A stretch of 64,000 nucleotides of DNA, from the NCBI RefSeq assembly GCF_023856365.1, contig NC_064533.1:32350118-32414117 (forward strand). Reading direction: 5' to 3'. Position numbers and translations under genes: made by a program. The notes beneath the pieces are model-generated. The model was not told the DNA's origin and ran no database searches. It saw nothing but the letters and a program-made list of their open reading frames with translations. Origin of the DNA: Brienomyrus brachyistius. Lineage: Eukaryota > Chordata > Actinopteri > Osteoglossiformes > Mormyridae. Every line of letters begins with the position of its first letter. Position 1 is the first letter of the stretch. Positions 10,148-22,661 of this stretch are shown piece by piece.

Positions 10148-12467
10148 AATGTGCAACATATAATGTACAAATACTACTATGTATATATATAAATAGCAAT
10201 TCTGTCCACCGTCTTCCTTTACCTACCTTGTGTGTGTATTTTACGTGAATTGCTGCTGCAACACAAACATTTCCCTTTTGGGAGAGAGACTCGGAATACA
10301 AAGGTGGTTCGTGTATCCACTTTTCCTGCAGTGATATTTTTTTAGCAATAGAGGGCAGCATTTGCTTTCAAATGAAGGGAAATGTCCCACTGAAAAGACC
10401 TCGTTTCAGTGTCTGCGTTCTAATTTCCTAATTTCACCATTCGCGTCTGCATTCTCTATATATAATTTGTACAAGTAATTTCTACAATGTTGTGTTTAAA
10501 AAAAAAAAAGATTTGCGTGTTTGTGTAGATGTGTTGCAGGGACATACATACATTAAAGTCCACGCAGCTGGAAGCCTTTGTCCTAAAGTACGTACAATCT
10601 GCCTATATATCTAAGACGTCCACGTCTGTATTGCACAGTCCTGAAGCTGCCTTATGCTAAACCCATTATTTAGTAGCAGAACTAGCACATCAAAGGCTTA
10701 GAAACTACTCCATAGTTCCTGGAGCAGACAGAGCAAAGAGACCCAATCTGCCCTCTAGTGGACACTCTGTTACAGTCACATTATCCAAAAGGAGGAATTT
10801 GAAAGGGGTTTAATATTTAAAAACAACAAACCGAATTTTTACATTTCAAATTTTAATCAGTGTAACAAATTTCCTGACATAACAGGAGTAGAGAATAAAA
10901 AAAAACCTTAAGGTTGCAGAAATTTATGATTTCTGTGCTGCGATGTTGAAGCAGAGCTGAGCCCATGTTACCTTGCACATATTCTGCTAATCAGCTCCAT
11001 CATAATCATGCATACTGTACATGCATCAATCATGGACGAAGCATTACACAAATACAGGACATAACATCGCTTCCAAGGTGATCGCTTCTTAATCGCTTCT
11101 TATAAGGTGATTGAGAAATGTATTATTTTAAAAAAGACTTGCAATATATTAAAATGATTAAAACTTAACCTCTGGCATATGATAAAATCAGAGTAATGAT
11201 ATAATATAAATGACATTACACAAATAGTGGACACTTGTTACGTTGCCCTTCAACGCAGCAATAAGCTTATTTTCCACAAGCATGTTTCAGTAGCAGAATG
11301 AATAATCTCCAGTTGGTGACTTCAGGTGGACTCAGCAGTACAGGACAGGCAGCAGACATGCACTGGGGTCTTTATTGCACTGTTCATCACTGCCAGTGTT
11401 GTGCACAGACTTGACCAAAGTGCTCAGCATGGCACTGCTTTCAACAAGCCTTCGCATAAATGCAGTATAAAAGTATATGCGGTAGACATCAGTATACATG
11501 GCTTAGCATATATGAAGACAGCAGAGGAGAACATTACATAGGAAAGGTGTAAAATATTGCACATAAATGCAAAAAAAAATCTAGTTAAAATGTATCTCCC
11601 ACATATTCCCATATAGCATTTTCATATATTCATTTCAGTTTGTGAACTCAAAAATTGCTGCAGTCGACACCCCTCTAGATTCCACTGCACTGGGCCAGTG
11701 ACGTCCTGGGAATGAGGTCCCCTTTGCCCGGAGTCCGTTACAGGATCACACAGCTGGACCCAGCTGGCTCCGGAGCGCTAGGGGGGTATGGGGGGGGGGG
11801 GGGGCAGAAGTCTGTAAAACCACATTATTCCTGCAGAATCTGAATTCTCCAATAAACACTTAACAGAGAGTGAACAGACTGTCCCTTCTGCAGTACTAAC
11901 TGCAGACTCAGGATAATCACTCCAGTGCGATCACTTTGATGACATAAGAAATATATAACAGCTACTTTCGGGGATTTAAAAAGGCAGAAGCTGGGATGTG
12001 CTGGGGCACCTGAGGAGGCTGTGTTGTCAGGGCTCAGCATTTAGGAGGCCTGCATGGTGTGCGATGTTAATATCGACATCACATGTGATGCACCTGCAAC
12101 TGTCACATTGCAAGGACTGCAAGACCATCAATAAATTGCGCTAAAACTGAGAAATTTAACAAAAATAAGTGAGGGGGAAGGACGCAAGGACGCATGAAGC
12201 TCTGTACGTCTGTAACCCCGGGGCCACCTAAGTGACGATTCCATCCCACATACCAATCAAGAGTTGCATTTATCTCTGGCTGAGACATTAGTTATCGGAG
12301 GTGTAAATCAAAGAGAATGTTATAAGATGAAGATGGTTGGGGGGGAACCTCTGGCGGCCCAGGGATCCGCGGTGCCTCTCGAATGGGGGGAGACCCTTGC
12401 AGACGCCCCGCCAGCTCCTCGCCTCGCCTCCTCGCCTCGCCTCCCCGCCCCGCCACCGCCTTCATTA
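10144..12467. other. Region downstream of arhgef39, no gene recognised
   Basis: This is AT-rich sequence with a poly-G run (about 11790-11804) and a CTCF-like motif at 10750-10761. No coding exon is supported. C-rich sequence at 12400-12460 directly follows the proposed arhgef39 poly(A) signal. Confidence 0.4.
10750..10761 (-). promoter_or_regulatory. CTCF-like motif
   Basis: The minus strand reads ccactagagggc, a match to the vertebrate CTCF core CCASYAGRKGGC. This is motif evidence only. Confidence 0.45.
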
Positions 12468-12473
12468 TTTATT
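12468..12473 (-). terminator. arhgef39: Candidate poly(A) signal of arhgef39
   Basis: AATAAA on the minus strand, about 415 bp beyond the stop codon of the proposed last exon. I saw no AATAAA on this strand in the several hundred bp after the alternative stop at 15194, which favours the longer gene model. Confidence 0.45.
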
Positions 12474-12887
12474 TTCTCGGCTCCTTCAGCCGCTCTTTTG
12501 TCCGGCTGCTACTCTAATTGGCTCTCAGGCTGGAGGTTTTAAATAAATAAACAAACAATCTAGGGCCAGAGTGGAGAGGAGGGGCCCGCTAATTAGCTCG
12601 GGGGGCCGGGCTGGGGTGCAGCCTGATAAATGTTTCATTTCCTCCAGAGCCAGCTGGCCGTTGACCCCCCGCGTGTGTCGCCGCCGTACCTTTCTGCCGG
12701 AGCATCCGTCAGTTTCATCTTCTTCACGGCGCTGGCCCCACCCCCACCCGGAGGAAGGCGGGGACTGTGAGGGGGGTCCTCACACTGGCCTGTTGTCTCT
12801 GCTGTGACCTGTAGGGTCAGCATGGGCAGGGAATGAACATGAGATGGTGAGAGCAGACAGAGTGGGACGCTGCTTCGAGCTCCAGCT
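12474..12887 (-). other. arhgef39: Probable arhgef39 3' untranslated region
   Basis: The sequence between the proposed stop codon and the AATAAA signal is GC-rich and has no continuing frame. It depends on the exon 9 model being right. Confidence 0.4.
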
Positions 12888-13185
12888 TCAGTGGTTCTGC
12901 AGCTGCTGCTCCAGAATGTAGGACATGGTGCTCGGGTCCCCGAGACAGAAATCAGGAGTACGGCTAACTTCAGACCGTCCACGGACTGCGTCCGTATTGC
13001 TGATCCTGCACTTAGAGGACGAGGAGATGAAGAGAGCCCTCACCATGTTCCTCTTCCGCAGGGGCTGCGGCTGGCTGGGTCCCGCGGAGGGGGTGCGGGG
13101 CTCGCTCTGGGTCTGGGCCGAACGGAGGGGTCTCCTGCACAGGTTGTCCCTCTTCTGCACCACCGTGGTTCTGGAGGCCAGCTGA
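12888..13185 (-). CDS. arhgef39: arhgef39 exon 9 (proposed): C-terminal tail
   Basis: This encodes residues about 335-432 and ends at a TGA at 12890-12888. The acceptor is ctttttcacgccgagcag|T. The leading T completes a Gly codon whose first two bases end exon 8, so the frame is kept without adjustment. The tail is basic and Ser/Pro-rich, with QKRDNLCRRPLRSAQTQ and PSQPQPLRKRNM, and ends ILEQQLQNH. It has no counterpart in the human protein, which stops right after the PH domain. An internal aacatg|gtgagg donor could splice out the last 51 residues if a further exon exists. Evidence is phase, an open frame and a downstream poly(A) signal. I do not recognise the tail from any family. Confidence 0.55.
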
Positions 13186-15326
13186 CTGCTCGGCGTGAAA
13201 AAGGGTGGATTGGGAGAAGACAGGCAGTGAGGAACCAGATCCACAGAACGCTCAGCTCCTGAATGAATGGTGGAGGAAGAGCTTCCCGCTGCGGTTTCTC
13301 TGCACCTACTCGGATTTCTGCAGGAATCTCGGAGCAAAAGTTTTGCAGGACACAGGAGTGTCACTTTACACCCCAGGAGAAAGCTTGTTTGGCCATATTA
13401 CAGGACAGTGCCAGATTGTACCTTGAATCACCCCACTGATATTAATCACTAGCAGAGAAGGAAATGGTAATATTATTGTCAATCACCAGGGGCAGCAGGT
13501 GGTATGGATTCTGAAAGACTGATAGCAGGACCGGCAAAACCACTGTCTCTTGAGACCATGAAGAACTCTTGTGTCCCTTAAAGAAATGCCTTCACTGATA
13601 ACACATCCTTTTTGAGCAATACCACTCAGCGTTGATGTCAAAGCCAATAAAGTCATCTGTCTGTGAAGATTTCTATCCATCCATCTGTCCCGATTCCCAA
13701 ATGCTGATACGGGACAGGGTCACGACCCCTGAGTCACTCTGCCATCCAAGATTGTATATAATTACAAGCTTAAGAAAAGCATACAAGCTTTTAAATGAAG
13801 TCTGGCTTGTTGCTTGCTAATCCATTAAGGCCTAAAACACAGCCACAGGAGGACAAACACAAGTCTGCCTTCAAAGGGCTGTTTCATTAGCGGATTCCTC
13901 AAACGATTGGCAGGTCAGCAGAGAGCAGAACAGGCAGATACCCATCAGGAGCTAATTACCAATAAATAAATAAATAAATAAGTAATAATTAAAAAACCTC
14001 GGGCCTCTTGAAAGGCAGAATCTGAAGGAGTCACACAACAGACACCTTTAATTATGCCCACCAGTGGGCGATAAAGGGTTAGGTGCTGTGCAGTGGAGGA
14101 CTGAAAACCCGGCCCAATATCTGTCCCTCTGTGCCACATGGAAACACATTAAGGATGAAGCACAGGAGTAATGTACCACCTCACAGCACCCCCCCCCCCC
14201 CATCCCAAATCAGACGGTCAAGTTTACGACAGCCATGCCCAGATCTCGTGGTCACCAGGCCACCTGGGAGAACAGCAGCAGTACAGCAGTGACACTGTAG
14301 GGTCACGTCGGCTGCCCATGTCTGAACACCAGGCTGATGCAGAAGACTGATGAGTCACATGGTTTATCCCGGTATTCTTCATCACCATCGTCATCTTCAC
14401 CATGCTAGCTGTAATCCATTCCCACCAACAGCTGCATGTTTACACAGCAACATATTTCACTGTAGCAGGGAGAGGTTGGATGGATGGATGAGTAGCTCAC
14501 TGTATCAAAACAGGATGTTTCTCACAGGTGTAAGTCTCCCCTGTACATTGTCCAATTAAAGCAAAGGACTGTCTCATCATAGGTGTGTCAAAGCCCACTG
14601 TTTAAAACAACCGAGGACTGCGCTGGACCCAGGCACAGGTACAGGCCCCGCCTCCGACAGGAAACCCAGTGCATTCTGGTCGTTAGCGCCTTGTCAGCGC
14701 TGTCAGGCTGCAGGAGAGACGGACGGGCTGTCGCCAGTATCTATCAAAGTGGCGATAGGGAACCCCACCCCCATCCAATGCACACATCGTTAAAGTGTAG
14801 GTGCGGTGGGGAGGTGATTAACAGCCTCTTTCCCCTGCCATCTGGTCCTCCCCCCACCCAACGAAACCTCTTCCTTCAGGTGAGCGCGCCAGCCCCCGTC
14901 CCTCAGCGTCTCCTTGGCGGCGGCCGGGCCCTGACCCTGTCAGCGCCCCAGCGGCAGGCGAGACCCCGGTAACGACCGCCCCGCGGGCCGGCCCGCCCCG
15001 GTCAGCGCTGGCTGATTAAACTTTTAACAACGTCCCTGGTGCAATAAAGGGCAGGATGACAACTTCTCCCCTCGTCAAGGTGCCTGTATAATAAACTAAT
15101 TAGCTGGGCCAGCGTGGGCTGTGAAGCCCTTTTAATGAGCAGCAATCGGCTGGCCCCGGTAATAATAGCCAAGCCTGGCCCCCCTTTTGGGATTCAATTA
15201 AGGCAGAGACTGTCATATGCTGGGGGACTGATCAATGCTGCTGCGGACGCCTTCTTCTGGCGAGGCGTCTGCAAGGTCGCTGGCCAAGGGCAGCCCAGGC
15301 CTGGGTGGGGCGGGGTGAGCTCGTAC
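13186..15326 (-). other. arhgef39: arhgef39 intron 8 (proposed)
   Basis: It contains a minus-oriented fragment of the ATGG-tailed SINE (13671-13735), a (taaa)n patch near 13965, and a poly-C run near 14190. The block at 15010-15200 beside exon 8, with cttttaatgagcagcaat and ctaattagct, resembles a conserved regulatory element. Confidence 0.5.
15194..15326 (-). other. arhgef39: Alternative read-through C-terminus after arhgef39 exon 8
   Basis: If the gtacgag donor is not used, the frame continues through YELTPPHPGLG and RQKKASAAALIS to a TGA at 15196-15194. This would give a protein of about 377 residues. The peptide is low in complexity, and no poly(A) signal was seen nearby on the minus strand. 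I regard it as the less likely end, but cannot exclude it. Confidence 0.3.
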
Positions 15327-15415
15327 CCCACAGCTGAGGACAGGCTCCGGTACCAGTCGTTGATGTCCTCCTGGTCGCTGGACATCAGCAAGAGCTTTTC
15401 TTCAGTGAAGGTCAG
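15327..15415 (-). CDS. arhgef39: arhgef39 exon 8: end of the PH domain
   Basis: This encodes LTFTEEKLLLMSSDQEDIND then WYRSLSSAV, residues about 305-333. Human ARHGEF39 has LSFPHEKLLLMSTDQEELSR then WYHSLTWAI at the same place, ending shortly after. It forms the last strand and C-terminal helix of the PH domain, with the invariant Trp in DWYRSL. The acceptor is tgttctttcag. The proposed donor is gtggg|gtacgag, which leaves two bases of a Gly codon. Without splicing the frame runs on for 44 residues to a stop at 15194. Confidence 0.93.
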
Positions 15416-18400
15416 CTGAAAGAACAGAGAGAAGTGGAGTCAGACCACAGCTACTGACATGGGAGATACTTCCAAGTTCGGTGAGACATGCAGTTAGAAA
15501 GCTCATGCCCTCTTCATTAACGGACCAAGAGGTCTACGTCTAACCCTAACCGCATCTGCCACATTTTCAGCCCCTTTGTAAAGCATCCTGCTCCCTCCAC
15601 CAATAATAGCACCAATCAAAGGCGGATATCATCTGAAAAATGAGCTGAAGGTGTTTCCTGGTTGTTGCACACATATCACTATTAAAAGCATGACAGGGTG
15701 TGTTGAAGACAAAGTGGGGGCAGAGGGTCGGCAGGGGCGGGTACGGAGGCCAGATGGAGCGCCCGCCCGGCCAGGTGCTGCCGCTTCCGGTCTCCTGTGG
15801 ACCGGGCGGCGGGAGAGTCTGACAGGCAAACGTTAGGGCCTGACGACAGCGTACTACTGCAGCACCCGTGAAAAGTCCATCGCGCATTAGCGCATGCCTG
15901 CGAGCGCAGCTGCTATCGAGGCGGCACGAACATCACGGGCATCTTGGCACGGATAACAGCGGTCGCGCATTTCCATACGTCAGAGCGCCCCTTCCAGTGC
16001 TGTCCGGACACTCCGATTCCGGCCGGCAAAGGGCAGATCCCCAGGGAACAGGCTGTACACGGCCGCGGACTCATTTCGTCCTGACCGTGTGGACGTGTCA
16101 TGCCCACAAAGTATGCTCAAAATCGTGATTAAATATACTCTGGTAGTAAAATTCACTGCCGGATTTCACTTTTAAGCAGACTGCACTTTAGACGCCTATA
16201 AAATAAATTAGACCGGGGAGCTTAAGGAAAGGGACCCATCCCATTAGTCAACAGGAAGCATGTGCTTCTTGCCTCAGCAGAGGGTCTTTAGACTGACATC
16301 ATACGTGTCAGATACGAAAACAGGCACTCCGGCATTACACAATAGGGGCTTAATACTAGAATAATTACAACAGGACCCTATTAGAGGGGATCATAATTAG
16401 TGCCTAACATATTAAATGACCTTTCACATTTACCTGGTGCTCTCGTTATATGGGGAAACCTGCAAGGTTATGGACGGCATATTAGCCATCTTTAATCTTT
16501 ATTACAGCTGTGGACAGAATTTTAATGATAGTTAAATAGGCAGCGGTCACTAACATATCCCTATTAAAATAAAGGGGGTAGTGGTGGAGATGGGAGGGTG
16601 GGGGGTGCGCTCATAAAAAATTAAATGGATTAAGATTTCAAATGTACCATCATCAAAAGTATTATCTAATTACGAAGTTCACTGAGCGGGCCAAGCGAAA
16701 TGGCTGGAAATATTAGCTACTCGCCACGTGGGAACACTGGTGATTTATGCACAAATAGATTCCCGTTCTGTTGCTGTGCCGTAATTAAGAATTTGTCAGG
16801 AATTTTGACCCTCTGGGGTAGAAATTACTTTGTAAAATAGGAATGGCAGAAGCCGAACCTCCTTACCGCACATAATTTGGCCTGATTATTTATACATCAA
16901 AAGGAGTCTGCCGTGGACGCTGTATAATATTTAAATAGCGGGGATATTACGGAGAACTTCATGGAGAGGAGGCAGCGAGAGAGCGGGCCGGGGAGGGAAG
17001 AAAGCGCTTCCACCACCAAATATGCGTGAGAAAATGGAGGAAATTTTCATAAAGCTTTTTCGTTTTGCATATAAATTGGCGTCTAGATTGTGGCTGTGCA
17101 TTTACTGCTGTCAAATTTAATTTTTCTTTAATTCTTCAGGCCCGGCAGTGAAAGGCTGGAGAGCGCTGACAGCAATTTTCTCTGCTTACAGGTAGGGCCT
17201 CGGATCAATAATATGTCTTTATGAGAAATTACCCTTAATGTTATTGAGTATGCATTTGGCCTTATAGGATAACGAGGTAATGAAATGCCATTCCTGCCAT
17301 TAGATAACGTTAACTACCACAATGAAAAGGCTTGACAGGGCTGAGGAAGATGTCTTTGCGGGATGGAAGGAAGAAATGGATCTCGGGTGTAATCTGATAA
17401 GCCTTCCAGGAGCTTTTACCCCCACCCCCGCATAGAATGGGCCGGGCAGCGATCAAGATCCTCGCAAGCCCGGTCTGGGAAACACGGCATGAGGAGGGAG
17501 TGGGCTTTAAAGGCCGCAGATCACATCAAAGGCGCTCATTTCAAGAGTGGAAAACAAGTGGTGTGTGGGGATCACTGGAGCCCATTTGCCCAGAGTGGCT
17601 TACGATTTCTATGGTTCTTGACCGCAGGGCAATGAGGCCATTATATTGCGTGGTGATATGGCAATATGTTTGACTAATATTACCCTCCGTCAGTCATGTG
17701 GCACAGTGTGGCCTTCTGGGAGATGAAGTTCTGAAAAGGGGTAGCCATTTTCTCCTGCATTCACACTAAATGTGCCAAATTGAGCAAGCCAGGAGAATAG
17801 AGCATTCACACAGGTCAAAGGTCACCTGTCCTCTTATGGGAGACCCTCTCAAAAACCTGAACAGCAGTCGTCAAAGCAAGAGCTACACTCACCACTGATC
17901 AGGTCCTGGACTGTTGAACATTTCTGCTCCTTTAATTAGTGTACCGGACTAATCTTCACCCCCAACACGTAGATGGCTGCGTGCTCCAGGTACTCAGCAT
18001 TTCTGCACTTAATGAGAGCTGGAATACCTTCAGAACGGAGGCCCCCTAGGGGAAGTGCTGAGTATAACAATCTGGCTTGGCTTATCAGCTCTCTCTTCTC
18101 AGATGTACAACCTGCTCTGCCGTTGCCAGGCCGCTGATTCCGGCGATGTTTGCGGACACGAACGCGACCGCCCTGTCAGGAGCCAGGCACCCCTGTTTCT
18201 ATGGTGTTTATAATCAAAATTGCTCCAATGTGCAATGAGCTGTGGTGGGTAACTGGTTCAAAAAAAAGACAGATTTTCACTGACAATTCCTTTCTGCGGC
18301 AGAATGCGGGAGTATAATGAACAAAGCTTAGGCCTTGCAGTCTCTGAATAGGCTCACGGTCGACGGTCCAGCATGACCTTAGATTGGGGCAGGTTGGAAA

Positions 18401-20310
18401 TAATTATCGGCATTCTCTGCTAACCCTGGGTCATACAACAGGATCACAGTTGCCGACATCCGGCATATTGTATGGGGAAACTTTCCGAATGTAGCGTGCG
18501 TGTTACTGCCCCCCAAACAAGACCCAAAAATCCAAAAAATGTGCCTAAAACCACAAAGGTACTGGCAAACAAAATATCAGCCCACTGTTGAACTGGCTAT
18601 TATTATTCTGTGCACCCGCTGGAGAGACCAGTGGATGTCAGTCCACTGGAAAAGACCTCAAAATGCCACCTTCACCTACTGCCACAGAGAAACCCCCTGG
18701 AGAGAGACACGGGAGTCTTCAAACACAAAAACTCACTGAGTCTTGCAACAGCTCTTCTATGGAAAGTCTGGAAAAGGCATCGCATCCATCAGTGAAGACC
18801 ACGAACACATCACAGAGAAGGAGTCTACATTCCGCTCAGACCCTGTCCATGAGCAGTAGGGTTAGGGTTACAGAGGACGACCATAAACACCCGGCCAGCT
18901 GTGCGGCTAAGCCTGGATAACGTCGCTCTTACCTGTCCAATAGAATTAGACCAGTCTGAGACTATGGTATTTAATATTAATTAACCCCCCTCCCCCCACC
19001 AAGAGTACACACCTACATATCACCAGGCCACAATCTGAGCTGTCAGTGGGGCTGTGCTGTTTTTACCACAAGGGTAGGAAGGGAGAGTGGAAGAGGTTAA
19101 AGCCCTCCACACAGACAGAACTAATAAGTCAAGTACATTCAAGCAGAGCTAATTATCCAAACTGGTAAAGTGCACATGCATGTACCTCTGAGTGCGTTTG
19201 TGTGTGTGTTATAGCGTGAGCGGGAGTGTGGTCAGGGGGGAGTTGTTCCACATTTGAATATGTTTGATTTGCGATTGCAGTACGAGAATGAGAAGACTGA
19301 TGCTAAATTAACATAAGAAAATACAGAAGTCTTTCATCTTCCTCTGTTCCCTTTAATGCATAAACTGGGACACAAATGAACTTTGTGATTATCGGGGCTC
19401 AGCTTCTGCGACGTGTTCGTCTGTGGGGCGACACCCGTGGCATTATGGGCCGGCAGACCCACACCGGCCTCCCGGCGGCACCCTTGACGTTTGCGCCAGC
19501 ACGACACACGGCAGTCTTACTAAACTGACTAAACAGAATTCCACTTTCTATGCTAGTGGCTGGGAAATTCTGTTTGTCCCCTGAACATCGATAGAGAGTG
19601 TTCACTATACTCACCAGACAGAGGCATGCTTACAGGCTGGACAAACCTACAGAGGTAATGCTGCGTTCCATTTGAAATTACTGTATTGGGGCTCATTAAA
19701 TTGGTCGTACACACAGTACTGCCCAACTGCTATCTGTGGATGCATTGCTACGGTGCTTTTATGTGTAAACCAGTGCTGTTATCAACTGATATTGCTAACA
19801 ATGGTTAACAGTTGACCAGGCCGGAACCGGTTAGCCGGATAATTTGTAGTTAGTCTGGAGTAAAGGTAAATGAACGAAGGATAAAGGCCATTTAAACTGG
19901 GGTAAATTAAACCCAACAAGTTATCCAGCTAAGTAATCTTGCTTACTGAAACAGGTCCTTGGTATTGCTAAATAGCTTTCCGACTTGTTGTACTGGAACG
20001 TGGTTAATTTGGGAGTGATGTAATTCCAACTTCCAACCTCTGAGATAATGGAACACAGCATAAATCTGTCTGATTTTCTGGATAACATCCCAATGAAGAG
20101 GCTAAAAGCCTCCTGGACATTGGGAGGTGTTCAGTTTGTGTGGGCTGGGGTACACACTGGGCAGGATGCCAGTCAAAACAGAATAATAAGGACAACATGT
20201 ATAAGAAGATAAGAGTAGCACAGCGTTTCCAATCCAGTGCTTGGTGACCCACAGACAGTCCACATTTATGCTTCCGGGAGCTGAGCAACTGCAGCAGCAG
20301 AAGTACGTAC
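15416..20310 (-). other. arhgef39: arhgef39 intron 7, with AT-rich regulatory-looking blocks
   Basis: No other gene is visible. The stretch at about 16140-17340 is free of recognised repeats and dense in homeodomain-type cores (taatta, attaat) and long AT-rich words such as gaaattacccttaatgtt. That is typical of vertebrate conserved non-coding elements. A short tagggttaggg run near 18860 is too small to be telomeric. Conservation cannot be tested here. Confidence 0.45.
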
Positions 20311-20540
20311 ACTGATGAGGCCGCCCTGGCTCTTGGTGTGGCCGAACACCTTGCCCACCGTGCAGTCCTGCAGGGCGTAAACACGCTGGCAGGAAAACTT
20401 GTCTCCATTGGTGGGGTGCAGAGGCGAGCAGGGCGTGGTCAGCAAGAGCACATCAGAGAACAGGAAGAACATCTTGGGCTTGACCTCAGTACCCTTGGGG
20501 GGCACGGTCCGCAGCCATCCTTCGCGGATGTACCACCTGC
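20311..20540 (-). CDS. arhgef39: arhgef39 exon 7: core of the PH domain
   Basis: This encodes residues about 229-304. It opens RWYIREGWLRTVPPKG and continues KPKMFFLFSDVLLLT, CSPLHP, FSCQRVYALQDCTVGKVFGH and GGLIS. The human protein reads RWFLRQGWLLVVPPHG, PRMFFLFTDVLLM and SRVFGHSG at these places, so the assignment is secure. The PH domain follows the DH domain and helps position the GEF at membranes or on the GTPase. The acceptor ctattccag and donor agt|gtacgt fit, with 2 bases at the start completing a Gly codon and phase 0 at the end. The exon length (230 bp) agrees with the phase. Confidence 0.97.
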
Positions 20541-22532
20541 CTGGAATAGAGGGGGGGGGGGGGGGTTCTGCTCACTTAAAGACCAACATGCAGGTGACTT
20601 AAGGATGGGCAAACCAAGCAGCTGCCAGCTCAAAGCCCTGCAAGGTCCTGACATCACAAACTGACAAAGTGACGACTAATCTTCCAGATGGTTTGATGGG
20701 TCATGTGATCTAAAGCTCAACCACAGGTGGATCTATAAGATTGGTCTGGATCGACACTGCGCTTTAGGAACGGAAATGCTAATCAGTAAACTGCACAAAT
20801 TTCAGCAGATTCAGGAACCAATTCAGATGTTGAATTCAATACTTTTGTTGACTGAGTGAAAATGCAGCCCTCTCCCATCAGATGTAAATGGTTTATTCCC
20901 AAACCAATATTAATAAGGATGTCAATATACAAAGGCCACGTGCGAAGAGCAGACCATTATTTAAAATGGGGGGCAGGGGGGGAGGCAATAGACCAAAAAA
21001 TAAACAGACACACACAGCAGGTTGTTTAGTATTTACAACACTCTCCAGTATAACGTAGAGCCTTGTTACTGGCGAGCTTTTGGTCTCCCATTGTGGTCCT
21101 GCCTGATCCATGCACGGTGCTTTGAACAGGGCCGGTTCAAAGAGCGGGACATCCAAAGGCCCCCTTCATGCGCTGTGTTCTTTCAACTTCCCCCTTCAAA
21201 ACGGGCTCCTCTGCTCCTCATCAAAGACCGGTGGCTCTTTGGGGTGGATGGGGGAGGGGTGGAGGGGCAGTCACACCGACATTAAGATGGTGCTACCAAA
21301 GAACCGGGGTCTCTCTCACCCCCGCAAGTATCTGGACGAAGCCATGGAGAAGAGAGCGTAGCGGTGAGACGCTTGGCCCATGAGAAGATAATAAAGTTGG
21401 ATTTCAAAGGTACGTCATTCAGACCAAGCCTTACATACGCACCTCCGCACTGAGTGTATGACTTTGCAGACGAATGACCTAAACAGCCGCTACCTCTGCA
21501 AGACAGAAGCCACCACCCCCGTTGTTTTGTTGCTCTATACTGCCATCTATGTGCCGACGCTGATGAGACCTCGGAACATCGTTTCCCTTTTTTAAATTTC
21601 ATCATGAAACCAAACGTTTGGCTAAGTGTTCGGATTCCACCAAAGCGTTCCCATAAAAAGGTCTCCGTCTTCATCTGCCTCCGTACTGCCCAGGTACCGG
21701 CATCCCACTGCGGTTCTGACCCACATTAGCTTCATGGGCACCGTCAGGCATATCAACAAGCCGGCCGAAGGCCCCGGCGGTCGGCTTTAAAGTTACTTAT
21801 TTGTAAAGAGTTACTTTCTTTTACCCGCATTAACAGGCCGCAAGGAGGGAAGGAGGCCTCGTAAGGGCCGGGCCATTATTGGACGAGTGGAGATGGAAGT
21901 GGACTGAGAATCTGGATGAGAGGCTTATCAACATCTCACATCCACATCTGAGGGAATCCGCCCCCAGCTCACTGGGTATTCATCAGCCCCTGCCTCCCTT
22001 CCCGCTACCTTTTTATCTGCCTGCCCACAAGATGTGCAGCGTCGCTAATTGGTCCTGGGGGAGAGTGGCAGGCCCGATCCTCCACGGCGAGGCCTCTCTC
22101 TGTTGTGCACATGTGGGCATCTCTCCGGGGACACTCAAAGGCTTCCGGGTAGGAAGACAGGGCCATACACTCCACAAGTTGGAGAAGGATGCAACTTGGG
22201 CCAAGGTGTGTATGTGTACGTGTGTGTGTATGCATGGGGGGAAGGGGGGGTGCACCTTTCTCCCTCCACCTCATCAATTACCAAGCCCAACTTGTTAATT
22301 TCATTCCATCAAGCTTTTCTATTTTTTTTAAATAAAACATTAAAATGCCTTCACTACATTAATGCTGCTTAATGACTACGGAAACCACACTTTTTTTTTT
22401 TTTTTTTTAAATATTCAAACAAAGAGCCCCCACCTTCTGATGCCCGCCCCATCCCCCGTCTCCTCTGCAGACGACACAGAAGGGGTGGTCTCTTGGAGGG
22501 GATGAAAGGAATAGTTCATCACAGGCACCCAC
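20541..22532 (-). other. arhgef39: arhgef39 intron 6
   Basis: It contains a poly-G run directly beside exon 7 (about 20550-20566, poly-C in the transcript just before the acceptor) and a (TG)-rich patch near 22205-22232. No second gene was recognised. Confidence 0.6.
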
Positions 22533-22661
22533 CTGGCACCAGCACCTTGCTCTTGCCGCCCGTCAGTAGCTTCTGAATGCGGCGCAGCTGCAGTTGGTTC
22601 TCGTGGCTGCGGGCGTTGTCCTGGATGCGCTGGGCCACCTCCGAGACCGCCTTCACCGCCC
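22533..22661 (-). CDS. arhgef39: arhgef39 exon 6: last DH helix and DH-PH linker
   Basis: This encodes residues about 185-227: AVKAVSEVAQRIQDNARSHE, then NQLQLRRIQKLLTGGKSKVL. The human equivalent is ARLISETAQRVHTIGQKQ, then DQHLRRVQALLSG. The helix belongs to the DH domain and leads into the PH domain. The acceptor tgtgtgccag and donor ccag|gtgggt are good. The exon starts with 2 bases and ends with 1 base of Gly codons, matching its neighbours. Confidence 0.96.

Noticed and set aside
12264..12982. Plus- and minus-strand ORFs rich in Pro and Arg overlapping the arhgef39 3' end
   Set aside because: They are shadows of GC-rich UTR sequence and of exon 9 in other frames.
18855..18875. Telomere-like tagggttaggg run
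   Set aside because: Only about two repeats; far too short for an interstitial telomere tract. Similar short ccctaaccctaac words near 15542 and 36830 are equally weak.
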